Notes: generated by a model from the sequence alone, not told the origin. 6,544 bases of DNA from Planctomycetaceae bacterium (GCA_019232645.1 JAFANO010000410.1:1-6544), one strand, 5' to 3'. Shown: positions 1 through 5,803, counted from the first letter of the stretch. Numbers and translations: made by a program.

Positions 1-2987
1 GCCTCCAGCAGCGCGGCGGCCTGCCAGGTCGGGGCGTCGTAGAGGATGTCGACCTTGAGGAACTCGCGGAGGGCCTCGCGATCCTTCTTCTCGTGGAAGA
101 ACGTCTCGCCGCGCATCAATTGGGCGCGGGCGGCCAGGTCGCCCCCCCTGCGGGCGTCGATGACCGCCTGGTAGGCGGCGCGGGCCTCCTCGAACTGGGG
201 CGGGCTCATGCTCTGCAGCGCCCGGCCCCGCGCGTAGTCGACCTCGGCCAGGTAGGGGTCCTGGGGGGCGTCGGCTCGGAACGCCTCGGCGGCCTCGAGC
301 GCCTCCTTCCATTTCTTCTGGGCGACCAGGGCCTGGATCCGGCGACGGCGGACCGAGGGGACGAACCCCTCGAGGTCGCCCGGTGCGGGCGGCTCGGCCG
401 CCAGCGCCGCGAAGCCCGACTCGGCGGCCGGGGCGTCGCCGGCCTTGAGCGCGACCTCGGCCTGGAGGAACCGCGCCTCACGTCGATAGGGGCTGTCGGG
501 ATGCTCGGCGATCAGGCGGTCGAGCGTCTGGGCGGCGGCCGGCCAGTCGCCCCTCTCGGCCTGGGTCCGGCCGAGCCGGTACAGGGCCGAGGGGATCAGC
601 CGGGGCGACGCCTTCGAGCCCTCGGCGACCAGCGGCGCCAGCAGCGCGACGACCTCGTCGTAGTTCTTGGCCTGGTAGGCTGATTCGGCAAGGTTGAACC
701 GAGCGTCGGCGGCGCACGGGCTGTCGGGGAACTCCTTGAGCAGCCGGGCGAAGACGCGGTCGGCCTCCTCGGCCTTGCCGGCGTCGACCAGCGTCCAGCC
801 CCACTCATCGAGCAGCGCGTCGGCCGAGGCGCCTTCGACCTTGGGGTCGGGGTGGTCCTTGAGGAGCTGCTCGAACGCAGCGGCGGCCTCGGCCGGCCGG
901 CGGACCTCGACCAGGAGCCGGGCGCGTGCCAGTGCGGCAACGCTGCCCTGCTCGGTCCGGGGGTATTTCTCGGCGACCAGGGCGTAAGCGGCCAGCGCCT
1001 CGGCGGCCTTCCCGGCCGCGCGCAGCGCCCGGCCGCGCGCCAGCGCGGCCTCGGGAGCGAGCGGGTCGTCGGGATTGGCCTTGATCAGGGCGGCGAACGC
1101 CTCGGCGGCCTCTGCGGGCTTGCCGCCGTCGAGCAGGGCCCAGCCCAGCCCCAACCGCGCGCGGGCCTGGAGGCCCGGGTCGCCCGCCTCGACGACCCGC
1201 TGGAACAGCTCGGCCGCGCGGTCGTGCTGCTTGGCATCCAGCGCGGCCTCGGCCAGCAGCAGTCGGGTCGGCGCCAGCGCCTTGCTCTCGGGGAACCGCT
1301 CGGCGAGCTGGGCGAGCGCCCGGGCGGCGGCGTCGGGCTCGCCCAGCTTGAGCCTCGCCTGCGCCAGGTGCGCCAGGGCGGAGTCGGCGACGTCCCCCTT
1401 GGGCTTCTCGGCGAGATACGCCTCCAGGGGGGCGATCGCCTCGGCGAACCGCCCGGCCTCGACGTGCCCCTGGCCGACGAGGTATCGCGCGTCGGCCGCG
1501 ACGGAGGCGGCGGGGGTCTTGGCCAGGGCGTCGAGGACATCGGACGACTTGTCCGCCTGGCCGTCGGCGCGGTAGGCCAGGCCGAGGTAGTAGCGCTGCG
1601 CCTGCGCGGTCTCGGGGCCCGGCTGGTCGTGGGCCAGCGAGTCGGTCAGCAAGGCGATCGCCTCCTTGGGGTGCCCCGCCGCCATCGCCGCGCGGGCCTC
1701 GATCAGACGGGCGTCGGCGCGCAGGGGGCTTTCGGGGAACCGGGCGACGAACGATCCGGCCAGGTCCCGCGCGGCGACGGTGTCGCGCGCCTCCAGCGCC
1801 AGCCGGGCGGCTCGGACCAGCGCGTCGTCGGCCCAGGGGTCCTTGGGGTCGACCTCGGCGGCCTTGAGGAACCGCGCCCGCGCCACGTCGGCCCGACCCA
1901 GCTTCAGCTCGGCCTCGGCCGCACGGAACATCAATGCCGGGGCCATCGGCGACGTGTCGAACCGCTTCAAGGCCGAGTCGAGGGTCTCCAGCGCCTCTGC
2001 CGGCCGGCCGCCGCTCAGTTGCGTCGTGCCCAACTCGAACGCCGCTTGCGCGGCCAGGTTCTGCGGCGCCTCGGCCATCAACGCGCGGAGCAGCGGCTCG
2101 GCCTCGGCGGCGCGACCGAGCCGGACCAAAGCGCCGGCCCGGTTCAGCCGCTCCTCGGCGACCAGCGGGCTCCGCGGCGCCTGCTTCTCGAGCGTCTCGA
2201 ACGCCTCGACCGCCTTGTCATCCCGGCCGGCACCCGCCTCGATCAAGCCGATCTGGAGCCAGACCCGGTCGTTCCAGTCGCGGCCGCCGCGCGAGGCCAT
2301 CGTGGCCAGCACCTTCAGCGCCGCGTCGGGCTCGTTCTGCAGGGCCATCGTCCGCGCCAGCCCGAACCGCGCGCGGTCAGCCAGCCGCCCCTCGGGATAC
2401 GCCTCCAGCGCCTTCTCGTACGCCCGCCGGGCCTCGGGCAGGCTGCTCATCCGGAGGCAGACGTCGCCCAGGTAAGGCCACGCGATCTCGAGGTACGAGT
2501 TGCGGGTCGTCCCCACCCGCCCCAGGAACGTCTCCAGCGCCTGACGCGCCTCGGGCAGATCGCCCAGCATGTATGCCGTCTCACCGATGCGGAACCAGGC
2601 CGTCGACGCATTGCGGTGGTCCGGCGCGGCCTTGAGGAACTCCTCGAACTGGTGGCGCGCCAGCTCATACTGGCCCTGGAAGAGCCGGGCGTTGGCCAGA
2701 CCGAACCGCGCCTCGATGGCGTCGGGCCCCGACGAGGCATCCTTCAAGAACCGCTCGTACTCCTCCGCCGCCATCGCGTAGCGGCGGTCGCGGAACAGGC
2801 CGTTGGCGAAATTCAGCAGTTCGGGGACGCGCCTCGTCCCCGTCCCGAAGGCCGGGGCCGCCGCCTCCCCCGAGGTGCCCTGACCCCGGGCCAGGACGGG
2901 GCAGAAGAGGACGAATAGGACGAGGATCCCCAGGGCCAACGCCCGCCGCGCGCGGCCCGCAGGGGTCTGTGACGAGGTGATGGGCAC
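1..2987 (-). CDS. Large exported tetratricopeptide-repeat (TPR) protein, C-terminus beyond the window
   Basis: The minus-strand frame stays open from a GTG at 2987 to the left edge, giving 995 codons and no stop, so the protein is longer than that. The N-terminus looks like a signal peptide: a basic stretch (GRARRA, residues 11-16), a hydrophobic core (LALGILVLFVLF, 17-28) and small residues suited to cleavage around 33-37. The rest is a near-continuous run of TPR-like helix pairs of roughly 34-37 residues. Visible signatures include YAMAAEEYERFLK (70-82), YELARHQFEEFLKAAPDH (107-124), LPEARRAYEKALEAYPEG (183-200) and, near the left edge, AAQTLDRLIAEHPDSPYR. Such arrays serve as protein-binding scaffolds, often in the periplasm or envelope (for example BamD and YbgF-like proteins). 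No catalytic domain is visible. The start is supported by a GGAG eight bases upstream. A GTG lies further upstream in frame but leads less directly into the signal peptide. Partner and pathway are unknown. Confidence 0.93.
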   Translation of the reverse strand, partial: MPITSSQTPAGRARRALALGILVLFVLFCPVLARGQGTSGEAAAPAFGTGTRRVPELLNFANGLFRDRRYAMAAEEYERFLKDASSGPDAIEARFGLANARLFQGQYELARHQFEEFLKAAPDHRNASTAWFRIGETAYMLGDLPEARQALETFLGRVGTTRNSYLEIAWPYLGDVCLRMSSLPEARRAYEKALEAYPEGRLADRARFGLARTMALQNEPDAALKVLATMASRGGRDWNDRVWLQIGLIEAGAGRDDKAVEAFETLEKQAPRSPLVAEERLNRAGALVRLGRAAEAEPLLRALMAEAPQNLAAQAAFELGTTQLSGGRPAEALETLDSALKRFDTSPMAPALMFRAAEAELKLGRADVARARFLKAAEVDPKDPWADDALVRAARLALEARDTVAARDLAGSFVARFPESPLRADARLIEARAAMAAGHPKEAIALLTDSLAHDQPGPETAQAQRYYLGLAYRADGQADKSSDVLDALAKTPAASVAADARYLVGQGHVEAGRFAEAIAPLEAYLAEKPKGDVADSALAHLAQARLKLGEPDAAARALAQLAERFPESKALAPTRLLLAEAALDAKQHDRAAELFQRVVEAGDPGLQARARLGLGWALLDGGKPAEAAEAFAALIKANPDDPLAPEAALARGRALRAAGKAAEALAAYALVAEKYPRTEQGSVAALARARLLVEVRRPAEAAAAFEQLLKDHPDPKVEGASADALLDEWGWTLVDAGKAEEADRVFARLLKEFPDSPCAADARFNLAESAYQAKNYDEVVALLAPLVAEGSKASPRLIPSALYRLGRTQAERGDWPAAAQTLDRLIAEHPDSPYRREARFLQAEVALKAGDAPAAESGFAALAAEPPAPGDLEGFVPSVRRRRIQALVAQKKWKEALEAAEAFRADAPQDPYLAEVDYARGRALQSMSPPQFEEARAAYQAVIDARRGGDLAARAQLMRGETFFHEKKDREALREFLKVDILYDAPTWQAAALLE

Positions 2988-2990
2988 GGG

Positions 2991-3000
2991 TCCTTCTCCC
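2991..3000 (-). promoter_or_regulatory. Ribosome binding site of the TPR gene
   Basis: Read on the minus strand this is GGGAGAAGGA. It places GGAG eight bases, and AAGGA three bases, before the GTG at 2987. It supports GTG as the initiation codon and fixes the signal-peptide-bearing N-terminus. Confidence 0.6.
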
Positions 3001-3109
3001 TGGACGTCGGCAGCCACGACGCCCTCGCAAGCATGGGGCGCCGACTGGATCGGTCGCGCCAGGGAGCGAGAACTTCCTTGAACTCCGCACCCCCGGCCTC
3101 ATGGCCTTC

Positions 3110-3139
3110 GTTATACCCACTCGGGCCAATTTCCCTCAA
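3110..3139 (-). promoter_or_regulatory. Candidate sigma-70-type promoter of the TPR gene
   Basis: On the minus strand, TTGAGG (3139-3134, 4 of 6 matches to TTGACA) is followed after 18 bases by TATAAC (3115-3110, 5 of 6 matches to TATAAT). This would start transcription near 3103 and leave a leader of about 115 bases before the GTG at 2987. The call rests on consensus matching alone. Planctomycete promoters are poorly defined, so this is tentative. Confidence 0.4.
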
Positions 3140-3277
3140 GGCCGAGGCTCCGGCAGCCAGGACGGGATCGTCTGGGAACCTCTTCACAGGATTCGACCCC
3201 AAATCCCACCTCATCCCCCAGCGGCATGATACACTTCGCTCGAAGCTCTCGGGCAGCCAGCGCGATTGAACAAAATC

Positions 3278-3425
3278 GAATATTCCCAAACAAAACATTT
3301 CCGCCATCTTACTCACATCAAAGTCGCCCGGAACTTCCTCGTGACAAATAACCCAGGATACGGTATTTCATTGTGTTGGTAATTTAGGAAATTCTCATCG
3401 ACCAAGCCGGGTAGCTGGAATATTC
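3278..3425. repeat. Two copies of the palindrome GAATATTC, 140 bp apart
   Basis: The perfect 8-bp palindrome GAATATTC occurs at 3278-3285 and again at 3418-3425, flanking the AT-rich block between the divergent promoters. Paired sites could bind a regulator, but in AT-rich DNA an 8-bp palindrome can recur by chance. The second copy lies just upstream of the TATAAT box of the next gene. Confidence 0.3.
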
Positions 3426-3449
3426 TTCTGAAAATCCGCAAAATACCCA

Positions 3450-3477
3450 GAGACCGCAGTCAACGATCGAGTATAAT
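3450..3477 (+). promoter_or_regulatory. Promoter of the Pro/Ala-repeat gene, with a perfect -10 box
   Basis: TATAAT at 3472-3477 is a perfect -10 hexamer in otherwise high-GC DNA. The best -35 is weak: GAGACC at 3450-3455 (3 of 6 matches) with a 16-base spacer. Immediately upstream (3418-3446) lie A/T tracts (AATATT, GAAAAT, CAAAAT) that could act as an UP element and compensate for the poor -35. Transcription would begin near 3484, giving a leader of about 86 bases before the ATG at 3570. Confidence 0.55.
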
Positions 3478-3569
3478 GGAGCAAACCCGCAGCGAGCGCT
3501 GGTCTGGGTCTGGCCTCGGTTGAGGGTTGAATCGCGAACGGGATCGCACCTTTCGAGGAGATTGCAACC

Positions 3570-3848
3570 ATGAGCTTCCGTCGTTTCTTCGGTCTGGCTG
3601 GCGCGACGGTCCTGGCTGCTGGTCTGTCGTCGTCGGCCTCCGCGCAATCGATTCAGGCACCGGGCAAGGGGGCTCCCGCTCCCCAGGCCCCCACGAAGAG
3701 CTATCCGGCCCCGGCTCCCGCCCCGGCCCCGCAGGCCCCCACGAAGAGCTATCCGGCCCCGGCTCCCGCCCCGCAGGCTCCGGCCAAGAGCTACCCGGCT
3801 CCCGCCCCGGCCCCGCAGGCCCCCGCCAAGGCCGCCCCGCAGGCTTGA
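3570..3848 (+). CDS. Small exported Pro/Ala-rich repeat protein
   Basis: The 92-residue protein starts at an ATG with a good ribosome binding site (GAGGAG at 3555-3560, nine bases upstream). Residues 1-25 form a classical signal peptide: MSFRRFF, then a hydrophobic stretch, then ASA before Q26. The mature part of about 67 residues is almost entirely Pro, Ala, Gln, Lys, Ser and Tyr. From residue 38 it is organised as four units of 16, 14, 14 and 11 residues with the pattern PQAP(T/A)KSYPAPAPA. The last unit lacks the SY step. Such sequence should form an extended polyproline-like chain, with one Lys per unit and a Tyr in the first three. It is basic, has no cysteine and no enzyme motif. It has its own promoter and terminator, so it is probably a single-gene transcript that may be well expressed. 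A structural or envelope-linked role is a guess, and I recognise no named family. Confidence 0.88.
   Translation: MSFRRFFGLAGATVLAAGLSSSASAQSIQAPGKGAPAPQAPTKSYPAPAPAPAPQAPTKSYPAPAPAPQAPAKSYPAPAPAPQAPAKAAPQA
3681..3845 (+). repeat. In-frame tandem repeat encoding PQAP(T/A)KSYPAPAPA units
   Basis: Units lie at 3681-3728, 3729-3770, 3771-3812 and 3813-3845. The first two are nearly identical at the DNA level: 42 bases at 3684-3725 recur exactly at 3732-3773, including synonymous sites. Unit 3 differs at several codons (GCC instead of ACG, TAC instead of TAT), and unit 4 is shortened to PQAPAKAAPQA. The pattern indicates a recent duplication of one unit on top of an older array. Unit 1 carries an extra Pro-Ala pair. 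Confidence 0.9.
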
Positions 3849-3881
3849 TCTCACGGTCACACATCATTCGTTCACCCGAAT

Positions 3882-3913
3882 CCTCGGTCGATCTTTCGAC
3901 CGGGGATTTTTTT
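3882..3913 (+). terminator. Intrinsic (Rho-independent) terminator of the Pro/Ala-repeat gene
   Basis: A 10-bp stem pairs 3882-3891 (CCTCGGTCGA) with 3896-3905 (TCGACCGGGG), with one T-G wobble and the four-base loop TCTT. One base later a run of seven Ts follows (3907-3913). It begins 33 bases after the stop codon at 3846-3848. The T tract is on the plus strand only, so it acts in that direction. Confidence 0.9.
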
Positions 3914-4025
3914 GCGTCTGTCGGGACGGCCCCACGCTGGGGTGGGGGTAAGACGAAGCGGCAGAGCGGATTGAGCCGCCGCAAAATTTCCGCGGATGAT
4001 GCGTGATTCGCAGGCCGGCCTCGAT

Positions 4026-4059
4026 ACGATGGGAATGGATGCACGATGGGAATGGATGC
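4026..4059 (+). repeat. Exact 17-bp tandem duplication
   Basis: The sequence ACGATGGGAATGGATGC occurs at 4026-4042 and again, without a gap, at 4043-4059. The unit contains the inner echo ATGGgaATGGat. It lies in non-coding DNA about 320 bases before the RRM gene. It could be a replication-slippage duplication or a pair of direct-repeat binding sites. Confidence 0.9.
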
Positions 4060-4318
4060 CCCTGGCGGCATGCTCCCGATTTCGTTAGGCTACACGATCT
4101 CCACGGACGCCGGCGCGGGGTGTGGGCGGGCGAATCGTCCGCGGTCGTCTCCGCGTACCCCACGTGGCAGCGTCGCCCTGCTCGCCCGTCCGGACCGCGT
4201 CGGCGCCGGTGGCCGCCGGCGCAGGGGGCTCGGACCAGATCGAGCTCTTCCGGCCCGTCGCATCCCCGATCCCCTCGGAGGTCGTGACACGCCGCGGGGA
4301 GAGAAAACACCGGTCTTG

Positions 4319-4330
4319 AATTTGCAAATT
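4319..4330. promoter_or_regulatory. Perfect palindrome AATTTGCAAATT upstream of the RRM gene
   Basis: This 12-bp perfect palindrome sits 50 to 61 bases before the RRM start in a short AT-rich island within GC-rich DNA. Its size and place suit an operator or part of a promoter. A related but broken inverted repeat (AATTT-agg-AAATT) occurs at 3381-3393, upstream of the other plus-strand promoter. The function is unproven. Confidence 0.4.
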
Positions 4331-4379
4331 GTTTTCATCATTCCGCTTCCGCCGAGGAACCAAGGAGCCGAGGCCCGTC

Positions 4380-4676
4380 ATGATGATTTATGTCGGAAAT
4401 CTTGATTATGCAGTTACTTCAGACGAATTGCGGGCCTTGTTCGAGCCGTTCGGTGTGGTGACCATGGCCGATGTGCAGGTCAAGTCGCGCAGCGGCCAGT
4501 CGCGCGGGTTCGCCCTGGTCGAGATGCCGCGCGAGGAGGAGGCCAAGGCGGCGATCGCCGCGCTCCACGGCCAGGCGTTCCACGACCGGACGCTGACGGT
4601 CAACGAATCGCGACCCCGCCGCACGGTCCGCGACATGTACACCAGCGGCGGCTGGTACGGCGGCGGCATGGGCTGA
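4380..4676 (+). CDS. Single-RRM RNA-binding protein with a short Gly-rich tail
   Basis: The 98-residue protein is one RNA recognition motif. RNP2 is IYVGNL (residues 3-8). RNP1 is RGFALVEM (42-49), in which the usual second aromatic is Leu and the last is Met. The characteristic DELRALFEPFG helix spans 15-25, and the second helix is near 51-64. The tail (GGWYGGGMG, 90-98) is a short version of the Gly-rich end seen in cyanobacterial Rbp proteins, which bind single-stranded RNA and are often cold-induced. I prefer ATG 4380, or ATG 4383 directly after it. The frame can be extended to a TTG at 4329, but the extra residues lie outside the RRM fold, and GAGG (4370-4373) and AAGGAG (4362-4367) both precede 4380. 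The NYN-LOTUS gene follows 210 bases downstream on the same strand. RNA targets cannot be read from the sequence. Confidence 0.93.
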   Translation: MMIYVGNLDYAVTSDELRALFEPFGVVTMADVQVKSRSGQSRGFALVEMPREEEAKAAIAALHGQAFHDRTLTVNESRPRRTVRDMYTSGGWYGGGMG

Positions 4677-4734
4677 TCGTCGCACCGCCGCGTCGGGACC
4701 ACCGCCGAGGCCCGGACGCAATTCCGAAAGACCG

Positions 4735-4746
4735 CGTGACGTCACG
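4735..4746. promoter_or_regulatory. Perfect palindrome CGTGACGTCACG between the RRM and NYN genes
   Basis: This 12-bp perfect palindrome lies 59 bases after the RRM stop and about 140 bases before the NYN start. It has no T tract and too short a hairpin to be a terminator, so a dimeric regulator site is the more natural reading. A weak promoter-like pair follows (TTGCGG at 4749-4754, TTAAGG at 4772-4777). If that pair is real, the palindrome would lie directly upstream of its -35. Confidence 0.35.
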
Positions 4747-4886
4747 GGTTGCGGATCTGCATCGGCCCGCGTTAAGGTGGAGGGAAATCGGTCCCCTGCG
4801 CGCGACGCTGGCGGCGGCCGGCGCGGGGCGCCCCCGGCCCCGGGACGGGGGCCCAGTCGGGGTGGAATCAACACGATCGAACGCCC

Positions 4887-5735
4887 ATGTCTAAACCCGA
4901 GCGCGAACGCAGCCTCGCCGTCTTCGTCGACCTGGAAAACCTCGCCATGGGGTTCCAGAGTCAGCGCAAGACAAGGTTCGACATCCAGAAGGTCCTGGAA
5001 CGTCTCGTCGAGAAAGGCAAGCTCATCGTCAAGAAGGCCTACGCCGACTGGAACCGCTACCAGAACTACACCGCGCCGTTCCACGAGGCGGCCATCGAGC
5101 TGATCGAGATCCCCAAGCGGAGCCAGACCGGCAAGAACTCGGCCGACATCCGCCTGGTCGTCGACGCCATGGACCTGGCCTGGAGCAAGCCCCACGTCGA
5201 CACGTTCGTGATCGTCTCGGGCGACTCCGACTTCTCGCCCCTGGTCTCCAAGCTCAAGGAGAATGGTAAGCACGTCATCGGCCTGGGCATGAAGGGCTCG
5301 ACCTCGGAGCTGCTCCGCGACAACTGCGACGAGTTTATCTATTATGAAGATCTCGAGCGGCAGGAGCAGGACGAGCAGCAGCTGGCGACCGACCTCTACG
5401 CCGACATGCCCGAGCGGAAGCGCGAGGTCTACAGCCTGCTGATCGAGGCGTGCAACGCGCTCCGCCGCGAGAACCACGAGGTCCTCTACGCCTCGATGAT
5501 CAAGGATACGATGAAGCGGAAGAAGCCGTCCTTCGACGAGACCTACTACGGCTACCGGAGCTTCACCCATCTGCTCGAAGAGGCCGACAACCTGGCGCTC
5601 ATCGACATCGAGCGGAACCCCAAGAGCGGCACTTACGTGGTCACCCGCTTCGGCTATCAGGAACCTCCCAAGGAGCCCAAGGAGAAGAAGGAGGCGCCCG
5701 AGAAGGCACGTCCCAGGGCCGCCAGCTCCCACTAG
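4887..5735 (+). CDS. NYN-domain putative ribonuclease with C-terminal OST-HTH/LOTUS domain
   Basis: The 282-residue protein begins with an NYN (PIN-like, LabA/DUF88-type) domain at about 8-153. Acidic residues expected of the metal site are present: D15 in AVFVDLEN, D87 and D93 in SADIRLVVDAMD, and D113 and D115 in the hallmark VSGDSDF. A charged linker (154-174) leads to an OST-HTH/LOTUS domain at about 175-255. That domain is recognisable from VYSLLIEACNAL, PSFDETYYGYRSFTHLLEEA and the closing GTYVV strand. The last 25 residues are a Lys/Glu/Pro-rich tail. NYN domains are predicted metal-dependent RNases and LOTUS domains bind RNA or protein partners, so the likely role is cytoplasmic RNA cleavage or turnover. 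No signal peptide is present. The ATG at 4887 has no clear Shine-Dalgarno site. The only purine-rich stretch (GGTGGA, 4861-4866) is about 20 bases away. The start is chosen because VFVDLEN follows it closely, as usual in this family. Confidence 0.93.
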   Translation: MSKPERERSLAVFVDLENLAMGFQSQRKTRFDIQKVLERLVEKGKLIVKKAYADWNRYQNYTAPFHEAAIELIEIPKRSQTGKNSADIRLVVDAMDLAWSKPHVDTFVIVSGDSDFSPLVSKLKENGKHVIGLGMKGSTSELLRDNCDEFIYYEDLERQEQDEQQLATDLYADMPERKREVYSLLIEACNALRRENHEVLYASMIKDTMKRKKPSFDETYYGYRSFTHLLEEADNLALIDIERNPKSGTYVVTRFGYQEPPKEPKEKKEAPEKARPRAASSH

Positions 5736-5736
5736 G

Positions 5737-5759
5737 GCCGGTCCGGGAGGCGGACCGGC
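5737..5759 (+). terminator. Strong hairpin after the NYN-LOTUS gene, possible terminator
   Basis: A perfect 9-bp stem, GCCGGTCCG (5737-5745) with CGGACCGGC (5751-5759), encloses the loop GGAGG. It begins two bases after the TAG stop. There is no T run directly behind it. The nearest is CTTTT at 5771-5775, twelve bases on. It may be a weak intrinsic terminator or a 3'-end stabilising hairpin. The loop GGAGG has the Shine-Dalgarno sequence, though no start codon follows at a useful distance. Confidence 0.5.
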
Positions 5760-5786
5760 ACGTGGCCCGTCTTTTCGTAAACCCTT

Positions 5787-5803
5787 CTCAACCTTCTGTT
5801 GAG
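5787..5803 (+). repeat. Short inverted repeat CTCAAC-cttct-GTTGAG before the membrane-protein gene
   Basis: Two perfect 6-bp arms (5787-5792 and 5798-5803) with a five-base spacer lie 43 bases before the ATG at 5846. They could be an operator half-site pair or a small leader hairpin. A CGGATCC direct repeat (5811-5817, 5818-5824) follows. No convincing promoter hexamers are seen in this 110-base gap. Confidence 0.4.

Larger units (their letters stand above)
2988..3569. other. Divergent intergenic region between the TPR gene and the Pro/Ala-repeat gene
   Basis: These 582 bases lie between two divergent genes. The left part (about 2988-3260) keeps the high GC of the genome and holds the TPR leader and its candidate promoter. 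The right part (about 3265-3480) is clearly AT-richer than anything else in the window. It contains two copies of the palindrome GAATATTC and the inverted repeat AATTT-agg-AAATT (3381-3393). Short open frames on both strands have no ribosome binding site, no recognisable domain and no convincing composition, so I do not call genes here. Confidence 0.7.
3914..4379. other. Non-coding region between the terminator and the RRM gene
   Basis: These 466 bases contain no open frame I believe in. Candidate frames lack a ribosome binding site and give Arg/Pro/Gly-rich translations typical of shadow frames. The region holds a small hairpin (CCCCA-cgc-TGGGG, 3930-3942), an exact 17-bp tandem duplication (4026-4059), a GC-rich stretch, and an AT-rich tail (4314-4342) with a 12-bp palindrome just before the RRM gene. 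I found no clear promoter hexamer pair, so the RRM gene may have a long leader or a non-sigma-70 promoter. Confidence 0.6.

Noticed and set aside
852..2918. A 688-codon plus-strand open frame antisense to the TPR gene
   Set aside because: It is a shadow of the GC-rich minus-strand gene. Its translation is low-complexity Gly/Arg/Leu with no domain, whereas the opposite frame gives a signal peptide and regular TPR helices and stays open across the whole stretch.
3033..3269. A 78-codon plus-strand frame in the divergent intergenic region
   Set aside because: It has no Shine-Dalgarno site, no domain and an unremarkable composition. It also overlaps the candidate promoter and leader of the TPR gene.
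2813..3316. A 167-codon minus-strand frame, with a similar 154-codon frame at 2665-3129, overlapping the TPR start
   Set aside because: Both continue into the TPR gene in the wrong frame, give Arg/Pro/Gly-rich sequence and have no ribosome binding site or recognisable domain.
3681..3845. Possible CRISPR-like or other spaced repeat array
   Set aside because: The repeats are contiguous, in frame and coding, without unique spacers.
3460..4071. Long frames on both strands over the Pro/Ala-repeat gene (for example the minus-strand frame 3460-4071 and plus-strand frame 3527-4006)
   Set aside because: Their repeats (SSWGPAGPGREPG and the like) merely mirror the DNA repeats of the real gene. They run through the promoter and the intrinsic terminator. 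Only the 3570-3848 frame has a signal peptide, a ribosome binding site and a stop placed just before the terminator.
4046..4405. A 119-codon plus-strand frame before the RRM gene
   Set aside because: It begins inside the 17-bp duplication, has Arg/Gly/Pro-rich shadow-like sequence and overlaps the RRM start in another frame. No ribosome binding site is seen.
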